Positions 11,981-22,429 of a stretch of 64,000 nt of DNA are shown here, piece after piece. The notes under the pieces were generated by a model that saw only the letters and a program-made list of their open reading frames with translations, was not told the origin of the DNA and did no database searches. Location: the NCBI GenBank assembly GCA_964059195.1, contig CAXKWD010000003.1, positions 22,674,606 through 22,738,605 on the forward strand. Reading direction: 5' to 3'. Made by a program: the position numbers and the translations under genes. Each line of letters begins with the position of its first letter. Position 1 is the first letter of the stretch. Source of the stretch: Ectobius pallidus. Taxonomy: Eukaryota > Arthropoda > Insecta > Blattodea > Ectobiidae.

Positions 11981-12892
11981 TGTATATTAATTGCAAAATA
12001 TTAACTAAATAGTAGACTATAAGATATGAGAAACTAGAAACAAGGTAAGGCTATAAAGTTGAATGTTCTGTTCGTTATTTTAGGCTAGGAACCCAAACAA
12101 TGCAAAATTTTTACATCAAACTGTAAGATTAGCATACTGAAATGATATTCTGCACGACAAGAGAAGATCTCGATGTGCCAGTTACTACCGCATTACGAAT
12201 TGTTCAGTCGCGCCGTTTACGTGTTTATGGGCTTCTCTATTTCACGCGATTCACGTTTTTTAGAGAGAAAGTACACGTTTCAGAAGTTTTAGAATCATAC
12301 TTCATTTTACCGTCATGCTCACTTGACAGAATTTACTAACGACTGTCAGATTTGGCTTTTTGCTGTGCAGCGAAGTTAAAACATTTTTAGCGAGGATTCC
12401 CAACCTTTCTTTTAGAATGGTCGTCAAGGGTTGTAGTTCACTAGGTCAGTTGAGGATCAGGAACAAGTGACAGACGAAACTTGGGAACCTTTTTTCATTA
12501 TGAAAAGAAGTTAGTTCGAAAATAAATTTCAAAACTCTATGTTCGGTTAGGCCTATGTATTTTTAAAATTTTACACAATCTGAATTTTAATAATATGGAA
12601 CCATAATCATAATCATATTTATTGTGCCACTAAATACAGCACAATTGGCCAGGCAATAGATTAAATAATTAGTTTTATTTATATAAAACTCATATAGTGA
12701 TAAAGGTTAAAATAAAAATAAACTCTTCAATTTTATACAGAGGATTGACCTCAGTAGCTTAGTGCATATCGTTCCAGAACCTATCGACTTGAGAAAAATC
12801 TGAAGTACCGATATCGATCCTCGGTCTTTTCCATTGTTTCTCGCTAGGGATTATTACAAACAAAGAAAAACTACAATTTTTTTTTTAAATTT
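11981..12892. other. unassigned DNA
   Basis: The 65-codon frame 12142-12339 has no known motif. At 12745-12830 there is a degenerate tRNA-like pattern (TAGCTTAGTGCATATCG, then GATATCGATCC) that could be another old SINE head. Confidence 0.3.
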
Positions 12893-13232
12893 AGCTAGCC
12901 TATGTTTATACCCCTATTAGTTGCGAGGCCATACCAGGAGTTTGGGATGTGTGTCGATACAGTAGGATAGGCAATGGAACTATTGATTGTCAATTATTTC
13001 TATTGTTGGTGCATTTTATGGAGTAAATTTCAACTTTTATTAATTTAAATGGATATGATACAGAATGGAATAATGAAGATGATTCATGGTATATAAATAT
13101 CCATTTCGGCATTTTCTTTTACGACTGGGGGAACCATGTAAAAACCCATGTCAAATTGGCCGGCCACGGGATTTGAACCTGGGACCTCTCGAATAAAGTC
13201 CAAGATGTTACCACCTCGGCCACCTCGCTCGG
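12893..13232 (-). mobile_element. tRNA-derived SINE, family 2, copy 2
   Basis: Minus-strand head GAGGTGGCCGAGGTGGTAAC followed by the B box GGTTCAAATCC. The body is collinear with 3595-3935. This copy keeps a longer 5' head than copy 1. Confidence 0.85.
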
Positions 13233-13384
13233 TAACCAGAAAGTTTTACGAAATTTCATTTTCAGATTATCTAAATATTTAAGTAGAAATTGCCGTCAAA
13301 AGACGTAGCCTACTTTTTTTTAGTTAGGATTTGAGATGAAATCCCATCACAGGCTGACAGGAAGTTCAGGCCTACCAGACAGAG

Positions 13385-13396
13385 GAAGAGAAAGAG

Positions 13397-13434
<38 letters not shown>
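13385..13434. repeat. (AG)n microsatellite
   Basis: Interrupted GA-rich tract ending in about 11 clean AG units. A second GA-rich tract lies at 13703-13732, and a short CAGTTC triplication at 13517-13540. Confidence 0.9.
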
Positions 13435-13819
13435 GTGAGATCGTGGTGTACCGTGATCTGACGTGTCATCCCGATTTCCTGTATCACGCGACATCTGCAG
13501 GGAGCCTCACGACTCCAGTTCCAGTTCCAGTTCCATCACGAATAGTGCCACATGTGGGACGAGAGCCCTGTTATGTATAGGCTATAGGAACTCACTCAAC
13601 ACGTACCGGTAGTGCTAAGAATAACAGACCAGCCTAAAGGGGAAATAATATACACCTTTATAGTTTAAAAAAGCTACTGAAATAACTTCGCTACCTGGCA
13701 AAAAGAGAGAGAAGGAGAGAGAAAGAGAGGGGGTGGAATTAGTAAAAAATTGTAAATGCCAATTGACTACCCTTCAAATCATTTATATATACTTTGAATT
13801 CAATGTTATGAAAATCGAA

Positions 13820-14196
13820 AAGCTTTACTTATTTACTCCATGGCAATAGACAATTTTCCTAAGCAAGCTATTTTATGGAACCCGAAGGTTCATTGCAGCG
13901 CTTACCTGAGCCCGCCATTCAACCCTATTCTGTGCTACCTCCATCCAACCATCCCTCGTAAATCCTACTCCTCTTAAGTCTATCCTATCCACCTACGTAT
14001 AGGTCTTCCAGGTGGTCTTTTCCCTTAGGGTTCCCTGTCAATATTTTTTAGAAATAACTTTCCTCCCCCATGCATGCAACATGTCCAGCCCATTTCATAC
14101 CCCATGATTTAACTACCCTTACTATATCCGGTAACGAGTACAGGTTATGCAGCTCATAGTTATGCAGTTTTCTCCGGTCCCCATTTTCATCTCGAA
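13820..14196 (-). mobile_element. non-LTR retrotransposon 3' end (LINE family L1)
   Basis: The minus strand encodes the degenerate C-terminal tail of a reverse-transcriptase protein: DENGDRRKLHNYELHNLY, then MKWAGHVACMGE, then the RRWEDNI region in broken frames. The 3' part has the shared terminal block GGTTCCATAAAATAGCTTGC. It is 5'-truncated and abuts repeat R-A at 14197. Related copies lie at 31862-32705, 39297-39535 and 52985-53470. Confidence 0.85.
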
Positions 14197-14548
14197 GGAA
14201 TATGTTGGTAGTGCTATTTCTCAAAGCTATCTGTATTGCAACTTCCAAAGCCGTATATGAACACTGTAAAACAATATGTTGTCATGAGAACTGATTTGCA
14301 TTTGATAAATTATATCTAATATAGCCTATTACCATAAAATAGGCATTAAATTGGGCATTAGGCCTACTCCCGTACCGGTTAACCGACTTAGTCCAAAATC
14401 AACAGGTTTCCTTCCATGGACGTTATAAATGTATATACCAAGTTTCATGAAAATCCAATTAAGCGTATTTGAGATATCGTGCGTACAGACACACGAATGG
14501 ACAGACAAACGGGCAGACATTTTCCCGTTCATCCCCCCACACGATCTC
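14197..14548 (-). repeat. repeat family R-A, copy 3 (5'-truncated)
   Basis: Collinear with 8230-8545 and 9610-9955, ending in the reversed CTGTCTG tract. Compared with those copies it carries a 6-bp GGCCTA insertion after TA at 14359-14366, which makes TAGGCCTA. Confidence 0.85.
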
Positions 14549-15041
14549 ATAATAAATTCAACCTATTTTATGTTTCTAAATTACTTATATTATTAACAGT
14601 AACTTTCATTTAATTTTTAACTAAAATTTTTCTTGAATCTTAAATTTTAAAACAACTCTTCAGCTTATAAGTAAGAAACGAATATCTATTGTTTATTGAG
14701 TTATAATTGCATTGTCTCTTAAGTTTTGATGGACCTTGTCTTCTCAGCGGAATAACAAGTGTAACCTCTTATAAACTGGATCTCTTCTCACGAGATGACG
14801 TCACAGAGGTCACTAATGTGCCGAATAGTCGGCTGACCTTCTCCTTCTCACTCTAAATAACAGTTTCCTGTGGAGGTTCCCACTGCTGCTCGCGCCTTCA
14901 GTCACTTAATTGTTATTCCCGACATCTCCAGCTTGACCTAGGACAAGGCTCGTTCTTCCTGTTCGGGTTCACAAATATCCATATTCATTACTTCAGGTTG
15001 TTTTGAAAATCTGGTTTACTAAAATACTGAATGCACCCTAG
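14549..15041. other. unassigned DNA
   Basis: No recognised ORF, RNA gene or element ends. The sequence around 14780-14950 is less AT-rich than its surroundings but shows no codon pattern I can defend. Confidence 0.35.
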
Positions 15042-15049
15042 CTTATAAA

Positions 15050-15593
15050 TAGGGTTCGGATGTTTATGACATGTCATATTTTTATCCTGACCTCCATTCT
15101 CGCCGCAAACACGAATTGCATGCTTGTTATCCTGATCGGACCGTTTTTATTTTGCATATAAAGTCATATTTTGGTAATTTTTGTGGTCTTGGTCATATTT
15201 TTGACCATAATTGTAATTTAACGTCATATTTTAGTTATAAATTCGGTAAATGAGCATAATTGTACAGTACATGTAGGCTACTACATGGTCGAGTTAAATT
15301 TGAAATTTATTTCATTAATTTTAATGTTTATGATAAATTTATACAGTAGATAACTTATATTTTAAAATTAATGCAATAATTGTTCATTTTGTATAGGACA
15401 CGCAAGGTCTATTCCGATTCATTCACGCGATTGTAAGAATTAAGTGTCTTTAAACGTTTTAAATTGAAATATATATTTTTTAAGTTCACTTATTGGGTCA
15501 TATTTAAGGTTTTTGGGTCATATTTAGTAGTTTTTAAGGGCATATTTGCCGTCATATTTTCCAATTTTTTAGGTCATAAACATCCGAACCCTA
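15050..15593. mobile_element. hAT element, TAGGGTTCGG type
   Basis: Ends TAGGGTTCGGATGTTTATGA and its inverted counterpart ending CATCCGAACCCTA. The perfect 8-bp duplication CTTATAAA lies at 15042-15049 and 15594-15601. The interior is packed with GTCATATTTT-like subterminal repeats on both sides. The left subterminal palindrome ATGACATGTCAT is shared with the element at 35752. The 60-codon frame 15071-15253 is repeat-derived. Confidence 0.9.
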
Positions 15594-15601
15594 CTTATAA
15601 A

Positions 15602-16033
15602 TAATACTAGCTTAAAAGGTCCGGCGTCGCTAGGGTTTTGTATTTCCTAATGTCGAAATTAACTTGTGAAGGACTTTCGATTTTCAAACTCTAGGTCTTC
15701 TCCCTTCAGGGATGTAGCGCCACGGAGCTTAGTTTTAGTTTAGGTCCTTGAAATGAGAAAGAAAGACTTATCACTCTCAACAAGAGCCTTGATTTTTTCC
15801 TGGAGGGCTTTCTTAAGCTTCTAAAACGGTATGACAAATGTCTCAATGTACGAGGTATTGTGTTCCAAAGCAAAGAACTTCTCTGTGAGGAATGCGAGGA
15901 ATGTGGCCGTTACGTTACGAGTCGGAACCGTGCCGTGCTATTATTAACATTGTAGTACAGTACACTATCTGTTATGAAAACATTCTCCTCCTAGACCATG
16001 GGCCACTAATATGAAACACTCCCCCCCCCCCGT
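15602..16033. other. unassigned, with a short SINE family 3 tail
   Basis: CTTCAGGGATGTAGCGCCAC at 15704-15723 matches the 3' end of SINE family 3 (27385-27410, 43265-43285). The remainder is unrecognised and ends in a C-rich run at 16020. Confidence 0.5.
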
Positions 16034-17328
16034 GGGAATTTCCGACACATATTTTTTTGTTGGTATTGCCATCTAGTTTAAGTTTTTAGTTGTTTGCCTC
16101 TTGTCAATTACAGCATTTACCCGGAAAATCCGGAAAACCACGGAAATCCGGAGAAAATGAATTTGTTTTAATTTTTCATTGTTCTTTGCTCCTAATATTC
16201 CCAGGGAATTTCTGACTCACACATTTTGTTGATATTGGCATCTAGTTTAAGGTTTCAGTTGTTTGCCCCTTACAAATTACAACATATCCCCGGAAAACCA
16301 CGTATATACGGAGAAAATGACTTTGTTTTATTTTTTAAATCTCTGTTCTTTGCTCCTAATATTCAAAGCGAATTTGTGACTCATGTTTTTTATTGGCATT
16401 ACCACCTACATTAAGGTTTGAGTTGTTTGCCACTTATCAATTACAGCATAAGCCCGGAAAACTCCGAAAACCACTGACATCCGGAGAAAATGGCTTCGTT
16501 TAATTTTTTTTAAATTTTTGTTCTTTCCTCCTAGTATTCAAAGGGAATTGGTGAATCATATGTTTTTGTGTTGGTATTGCCATCTAGATTAAGGTTTCAG
16601 TTATTTTCCCCTTGCCAATTACAGCATACACCCGGAAAACCCCGAAAACCACGTATAGTCGGAGAAAATGACTGTTTTATTTTTAAATCTTTGTTCTTTA
16701 CTCCTAATATTCAAAGGGAATTTCTGGTTCGTATGTTTTTTCTTGGTATTGCCATCTAGATTAAGGTTTCAGTTGTTTGCCCCTTATGAATTATAGCATA
16801 TCTCCAGAAAACTCCTAAAACCACGGCAATCCAGAGAAATTGATTTTTTTTTTAATTTCTTTAAATTCTTTGTTCTTTGCTCCTAATATTCCAAGGGATT
16901 TTTGTTTGTTGGTATTGCCATCTAGTTCTAGGTTTCAGTTGTTTGCCCTTATCAATTACATCTTATCTCCGGAAAACTCCGAATACCACGAAAATCCGGA
17001 GAAAATGAGTTTGCTTTAATTTTTTTAAATCGTAGTTCTTTGCTCCTAATATTCAAAGAGAATGTGTGACTCATATGCTTTTGTGTTGGTATTGCCATCT
17101 ATATTAAGGGGTTAGTTGTTTCCCCCTTATCAATTACATCTTATCTCCGGAAAACCCCGAAAACCACGAAAATCCGGAGAAAATGAGTTTGTTTTAATAT
17201 CTTTTAAATTTTTTTTAATCTTTGCTCTTTGATACCAATATTCCCAGGGAATTTCTGAATTACATAATTTTTGTTTTTATTGCCATATAGTTTAAGGTTT
17301 CAGTTGTTTCCCCCTCACCAATTACAGC
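16034..17328 (+). repeat. left arm: eight tandem units of about 170 bp
   Basis: Eight direct repeats with anchors GCCATCTAG at roughly 16068, 16238, 16400, 16579, 16751, 16917, 17094 and 17282. Each unit has GGTTTCAGTTGTTTGCC, a CCGGAAAAC..CCACG...CCGGAGAAAATG core that is itself nearly palindromic, then TTTGTTCTTTGCTCCTAATA. The period varies from about 160 to 190 bp. Small frames recur because the unit recurs. It is the mirror of the array at 17777-18408. Confidence 0.9.
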
Positions 17329-17776
17329 ATGACAAAGAATACTGGAAAAAATCCTGATGCTGAAGGGATGAAAGCGATTGAAAACCTGGCAGAACACCCT
17401 TCATATTCAAATTTGAAATCTGTGAATGATAATTTATCTTGTCAAACCTTCCACAGTCACTACCCTACTTTCTTGACTGAAGTTAGAGAAGGGACATTGG
17501 GTAAAACAGCACAATTTTGGATTGGTAATATGGACAAATTAGTGTCATTGATTTTAAGATTTCAGCGAGCAACTAAGAAAAAGAACTTTAACTTACACTT
17601 GGCATGTTTAGAAGTTATGATTCCCCTTTTCTTTGCATGTGACCATCACAATTATGGCAGATATCTCGTAGTCCACATACTCACCCTTTTGTAACTGCAA
17701 AGGACACACCTGAAGCAGAAGAATTATTTCGCAATAACGGTTACAGTGACTGTACATCACAAGTTTCGAGTTCTAG
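17329..17776 (+). pseudogene. gene fragment between inverted minisatellite arms
   Basis: A 121-codon frame (17329-17694) encodes GKTAQFWIGNMDKLVSLILR, then LHLACLEVMIPLFFACDHHN followed by YGRY. As I recall the family, this resembles an uncharacterised invertebrate multi-copy protein, often transposon-associated, with a FW....M......F..A....W.LHL..M.P.F.A.DH.NY.RY pattern. After the stop, another frame continues plausibly as AKDTPEAEELFRNNGYSDCT to about 17765, so one frameshift is likely. Start and upstream exons are unknown, and the ATG may be fortuitous. It sits exactly between the two arrays, as cargo would. Confidence 0.5.
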
Positions 17777-18408
17777 AAATTCTGTGGATTTCCGTGGTTT
17801 TCCGGGTTTTACGGGGATATGCTGTAATTGATAACGGACAGACAACTAAAACCTTAATCTAGATGACAATGCCAACAAACAAATATGTAAGTCAGACATT
17901 CCCTGGGAATATTAGGAGCAAACAACTAAGGTAAAAAAATTAAAACAAAGTCATTTTCTGCGGATTTCCGTGGTTTTCCGAGTTTTATGGAGATATACTG
18001 TAATTGATAAGAGGCAAACAACTGGAACCTTAATCTAGATTGCAATACTAACACAAAACCATATGAGTCGCCAATTCCCTTTGAATACTAGGAGCAAAGA
18101 ACAAAGATAAAAAAAATTGTCATTTTCTCCGTATATACGTGGTTTTCCGCGTTTTCCGGAGATATGTTGTAATTGGTAAGAGGCAAACAACTGAAACCTT
18201 AAACTATGTGACAATACCAACAAAAAATATGTGAGTCAGAAATTCTCTGGGCATATCAGGAGCAAAGAACAAAGAAAAACTCATTTTCTCCGGATTTCCG
18301 TAGTTTTTCGGGGTTTCCGGGTAAATGCTGTAATTGATAAGGGGCAAAAAACAGAAAACTGAAACAAGATGATAATACCAACAAAAAAATCTATGAGTCG
18401 GAAATTAT
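17777..18408 (-). repeat. right arm: four inverted tandem units
   Basis: Four units of the same minisatellite in reverse orientation, with anchors CTAGATGACAATGCC at 17861, CTAGATTGCAATAC near 18036 and degenerate ones near 18205 and 18365. The outer edge GAGTCGGAAATTA mirrors AATTTCCGAC at the left edge (16037). No clear target duplication is visible. The minus frame 18035-18223 is repeat-derived. Confidence 0.9.
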
Positions 18409-18930
18409 AATAAAACTAATTGCACAGAAATTATAAGAAAAGTAAAATAAAACTGCACAGAAATTATAAGCAACTGAAGTGCTTGCCAAATATTTTTAAC
18501 TTTGCTAATAGAGCATTTCGGCACGTGCGGCGGCAACAATCACGCGCACGGCAGCCAATAAGCAATCGTTTAGCCACCTGTGATTGCAGCCCTCACCGCC
18601 TCCTCTACTACCACCTCCTCTTGCCCCTCTAATTAGCAGTGCACCCCGCAGAGAAGTTCTCTGCTTTGGCCAACTATAATTATGCGGAAAAATAAAGATA
18701 CGTCCTATCTTTAATGTCTCATTATATTTTTTGTCTTTCATTCACACCTCTCTACACAATCGCCAGGGGAAACTTATTTTCAGCCACCCCCTCTTATATA
18801 AAATATAATATAGGACCTAATAGCCTACAGTACCTTGCGGCGCACCAATATTAATATTCAGAATTTCACTACAGTAGTGATTTATTTTTGTTGACTGTGT
18901 CCTGTTACTCAAATAGGATTAAATAATTTT
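18409..18930. other. unassigned; GC-richer patch at 18515-18640
   Basis: A patch with several CpGs, a CCAAT box and CCTCCTC-rich sequence interrupts AT-rich DNA. Overlapping frames on both strands (18420-18632, 18505-18741) are low complexity. It could be promoter-like, but no transcript signal is visible. A 16-bp block GCACAGAAATTATAAG is repeated at 18422 and 18453. Confidence 0.3.
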
Positions 18931-19168
18931 AGTCCAGTTTTTCTACAAGGATATCATGGTTGACAGTATCAAAAGCTTTTTGTCAATCTAAAAATATACC
19001 TGAACATTTATTTCCACATCTAATTCTTGAATTAATTTAGATGTAACTTTAATAATAGCGTCATGAGTGCTAAGGTTGTTCCTGAAACCAAACTGATCAT
19101 TGCTTAATATGTTGTGTTTATCAAGAAAGGACAGTAAACGGGTCTTTATACATGTTAATTTGCTAGGT
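18930..19168 (-). mobile_element. non-LTR retrotransposon reverse transcriptase relic
   Basis: The minus strand encodes RLLSFLDKHNILSNDQFGFR, then NNLSTHDAIIKVTSKLIQEL. After a stop and frameshift comes KAFDTVNHDILVEKLD. These are the QFGFR and KAFDTVNHDIL motifs of Jockey/CR1-type reverse transcriptases, from fingers and early palm. It is a dead fragment lacking the YADD motif and both ends. It differs from LINE family L1 elsewhere in the window. Confidence 0.85.
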
Positions 19169-19254
19169 AAGGTAAAGTAACAAGCTTATAATATACAAAC
19201 ATGCTTTTGCATGAGAATCTGTCTTTAGTACAAGTTAGAAAGACAACTGAACAT

Positions 19255-19289
19255 ACTTTTTTTTTTAAAAAAAAAAAAAAAAAAAAAGC
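19255..19289. repeat. T12/A22 mirror tract
   Basis: A run of T immediately followed by a longer run of A. It could be the fused tails of two retro-insertions or a self-complementary low-complexity tract. Confidence 0.7.
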
Positions 19290-19599
19290 TTGCATGCATC
19301 TTGTGTGACATGTCAATTGCAGGAGCTGTATTAAGGAAACATGTTGCGTGAGAGTTGTTTACACATGTCACTTGAACGTGTGCTCTATTAATCAGATCTC
19401 TGTAGTGTCAGACTGTGTTTGGTTACGGGACTACCCTCTCTTCAGAGATGAAAGAAACTTCTCGCTCTCACAACACATGCAACACGCTACTCCTTAAAAC
19501 TGTCATCGCCGGAATTTAAAAAACCGCACACCCTTTGCTATTTTTGGCAGTCAGATGAATGACGATCCGCAGGAGCAATCTAAGAAGTCTGAAGTGTCG
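19290..19599. other. unassigned DNA
   Basis: No recognised feature. Moderately GC-rich in places, without a defended frame. Confidence 0.35.
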
Positions 19600-19607
19600 G
19601 TCTAGCG

Positions 19608-19931
19608 CATGGGCGTAATTTCATCTTTTTAACTGGGGTGGCAAGGTCTGCCGAGGGGTCTGGGGGTATGGATTTTTTTTTTTAATTTGGCGTTAAAATG
19701 ATGTAACTTAGTTTAAGCATTTTAAAAACTTTTTTACATACCATACCAGCATAAATTTAAATGTTAAGTTTAATAAAGAATCAAGATTGTGCCACGTTTA
19801 TAAACAGTAATTTTCCACTTGTTTGCAAATAACTGATATTTTACTGCTGATTTTTGGGGTGGCAAAAAGAGGGGTTTGGGAATTCTGGGGTGGCAACTGC
19901 CACTCCTTGCCACCCCGTAATTACGCCACTG
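19608..19931. mobile_element. hAT miniature element, CATGGGCGTAATT type
   Basis: Starts CATGGGCGTAATT and ends AATTACGCCACTG, flanked by the perfect 8-bp duplication GTCTAGCG (19600-19607, 19932-19939). The ends are rich in GGGGTGGCAAGG blocks that fold back on each other. It is 324 bp with no coding capacity. It is similar in plan to the elements at 27860 and 34419. Confidence 0.9.
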
Positions 19932-19966
19932 GTCTAGCGGCCTGTGGCATTAGTAGTAGGCCCTAG

Positions 19967-20215
19967 TACGAGGCGTCCATAAAGTAAGATTCCCTAGGAC
20001 CGTTTACACAAACGAAACAAAATTTCATGGAAATATTTATTGCAACAGATATAGCAAGTGTTCAGCTATTTTTTAACATATTCGTCACAGGGAATGAGAC
20101 ATTTGTCATACCTTGAACACTTGTGCCATAGAAGTCTGCCGCCTGGGATTTGAACCTTCTCCGTTTCTCTGTCAATCTCTACCATTCTCTATCATTCACT
20201 GTCATTTCTTAAGAG
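19967..20215 (-). mobile_element. mariner transposase 3' end (minus copy)
   Basis: Starts at an irritans-type mariner end TACGAGGCGTCCATAAAGTA. On the minus strand it encodes a degenerate C-terminus with FKSQAADFYGT-like sequence, then SRYDKCLIPCDEYVKK and a stop at 20066. Canonical mariner transposases end similarly (RYDKC....GDYVEK). Frame is lost upstream. It is half of an inverted pair with 20216-20525. Confidence 0.85.
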
Positions 20216-20525
20216 GTAGGAAAAGATGAGAATCTCTGGGTGCGCGGTCCGAGCTGTAGGGTGGACACCTCCCTGCATCTCCCTGCAAGTCTCCTGCAAA
20301 TGTTCGGCTAGGAGATGTTTTAACGTCCACCCTAGAGCCCGGACCTCGCTCCCAGTGATTTCCATCTTTTCCTACATCTCAATAAATGACAGAGAAGCGG
20401 AGATGGTTGTCACACAGTGGTTCAAATCCCAGGTGGCAGACTTCTACGGAAAAAACAATCTGAAACCAATATTACGTCAAATGATTTTTTATTGTGATAC
20501 AAAGCATAGGATCGGAACTTGAATA
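20216..20525 (+). mobile_element. mariner transposase relic (plus copy)
   Basis: The plus strand encodes SPDLAPSDFHLFLHLNK (20335-20385). SPDLAPSDFHLF is the conserved mariner block around the last catalytic aspartate. After a frameshift comes MVVTQWFKSQVADFY (20403-20447). The reading stops before the RYDKC motif. The 98-codon frame 20226-20522 mixes true and wrong frames. The arm is inverted relative to 19967-20215, so the pair forms a hairpin around about 20275-20325. Confidence 0.85.
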
Positions 20526-21126
20526 ATTCATTCGATACGAAAGTTCGATACATCTCGACATATTTTTTTTAATAGAATAGGCCTACTCGACTTTCATTCG
20601 AAAAGACGAAAGGTTCTTTACCTTGTTTAAGAATAGGTTTCTTGAGATAATTTGCTGGAATGAGCATTATTAGTATTAGACTATACGAAACAAACAAAAA
20701 GTAATAAACCGTAATTTAAACGTAAAAAAAAAAAATACATTAATGACATCGGCAAACACATTAAGCAAGAAATAACACGATTTGCGAAGACGGAAGGTTC
20801 ATTTTCCCACCAACAAAGTCAACAATAATTCAGGTTTGTCGAGGTGTAAAGTACAACTTCTTTATGTTAACTTAAAAAAAAATCGGCCATTTGCTCGCAG
20901 TAATAAAGTGCAATAACAACATTTAAGTTTCGAGATATCTCGAGTTATTGTTTCCATGTTGCTTGTAGTTCTCTCTGCAATTATCAGGTGATGTCTAAAC
21001 ACAGACATCGGTAAAGAAACTGTACAACGGCTTGTAGTTTCCCAGAATGCCAGTGTGATTACTTCTGAACTTTACGAGTTTCCTTCTTGTACAGGAGACT
21101 TGTATTAAACCGCAGATTCTACCACA
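20526..21126. other. unassigned DNA
   Basis: AT-rich. It contains the 14-bp palindrome TCGAGATATCTCGA near 20935. No element ends or ORF recognised. Confidence 0.35.
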
Positions 21127-21215
21127 CAACATTTAGTTACGCCTCATAAGTGTATATACAGGGTGGAAAATAAAAATAATCCAGCAGCTCTTCAGGACTT
21201 TTGACCATCCTGTAT
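21127..21215 (+). repeat. 89-bp repeat with mini-mariner-like core, intact copy
   Basis: Contains a 54-bp unit (21159-21212) starting CAGGGTGG and ending CCATCCTG between TA dinucleotides, preceded by CAACATTTAGTTACGCCTC. The same unit occurs at 21761-22385, there split by a 535-bp insertion. The ends resemble Tc1/mariner termini, so the core may be an extremely short derivative. Confidence 0.7.
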
Positions 21216-21760
21216 AGGCTAGAACAGGTATTTCATCCTGTATCATATTCATTAAAATTAATAATGAAATGATTTAATCAGAGTACGAACAAAAGATTTT
21301 CCGGTTCATGCACAGTGCCTCAACCGATTTTACAATGGATAGAAGTTTAGTTTTTTTTTTTTTTTTAAGGAGCCACGAGCTGCTTTGCAGCCACGAGTAA
21401 AAAATCATTACTTCTGCCTGATTTTATTAATTTTTGATAAGTTTCTCTCCTCCTTATAGTTTCCCTGCCTCCTTTGTAACGGGAGCTTGTTACCAGCTAG
21501 TCCCTGGCGTGCAACACCGCTAAGCTCGCCCATGCGAAAAGCTGTATTGATGATATTCCAATTTCTGTTTCATTCTGTCTGGTATTCTCTCCATACTTCA
21601 GTAGAATATTCAATTTCAAATTTCATTTATTCGTAAATAATAATATGGTTCCGCCGCATTTTTGTTTATCCGGGGAACATTTGCTCTTCATTAATGGGTT
21701 ACAGTTATCATAGGTGATATAAAGAGAGACCCTTAATGAGCAACGAAGTGAATTAGTTAG
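21216..21760. other. unassigned DNA
   Basis: Contains a poly-T tract and moderately GC-rich sequence at 21370-21540. No supported gene or element. Confidence 0.35.
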
Positions 21761-21790
21761 CAACATTTAGTTACGCCTCTTAAGTATATA

Positions 21791-22325
21791 CAGGGTGTTA
21801 ATGAATAACACCGAAATATTTTACCTGTGTATAGAGGGGACATAGGTAAGCACCTTTTATTAGAAGATTTTTGCTCTACGGATTCAATTTTTTCTGTTAC
21901 AGCATAAAATCTCCCAGGGGATGGCCGCCACTGCTTCTAACATTTGAAAAAAAAATGCAAAACAAAGGAACTTCGTTGTTAACACTTCAGCAATGATTAA
22001 ATAAACTATTGCAGTGGCGACCAGTCATGTGATTAGTCTGTAAATTTTGCAGATTATGGAAACACTAAATTATGGTATAGCTGTTGATGAATGACTAAGA
22101 ATCAGGTTTTTATCGATCACTAAGAAGGCATGAAGTCAATTTAATAAAAAAAATTAACACTATTTTGATTCATTATTGACTTATGAGCACCAAATTGTAA
22201 TAACTTTAATGCTCCGTAGCATAGACATTTTACGTCATAGAGCAAACATCTCCTAATAAAAGTTGCTTGTCTAAGTCCGCTCTATATACAGGTAAAATAT
22301 TTCGGTGTTATTTATTAACACCCTG
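21791..22325. mobile_element. Tc1/mariner-type foldback MITE
   Basis: Ends CAGGGTGTTAATGAATAACA and the inverse, with inverted arms of about 95 bp that share GAAATATTTTACCTG, a T(A)GAGCAAA block and TTTTATTAG. TA flanks it on both sides (21789-21790, 22326-22327). It is 535 bp and non-coding. It interrupts the second copy of the 89-bp repeat, and the intact first copy at 21127-21215 shows the empty site with one mismatch. Confidence 0.9.
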
Positions 22326-22385
22326 TATACAGGGTGGAAGATAAAAATAATCCAGCAGCTTTTCAGGACTTTTAACCATCCTGTA
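22326..22385 (+). repeat. right half of the split 89-bp repeat
   Basis: Continues the unit whose left half is 21761-21790. It holds the 54-bp CAGGGTGG...CCATCCTG core (22330-22383) with two or three differences from the intact copy. Confidence 0.8.
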
Positions 22386-22429
22386 TTGTTTAGTCAGTGG
22401 TCATCATGGGTATCTTAATGCGAAAGTCT

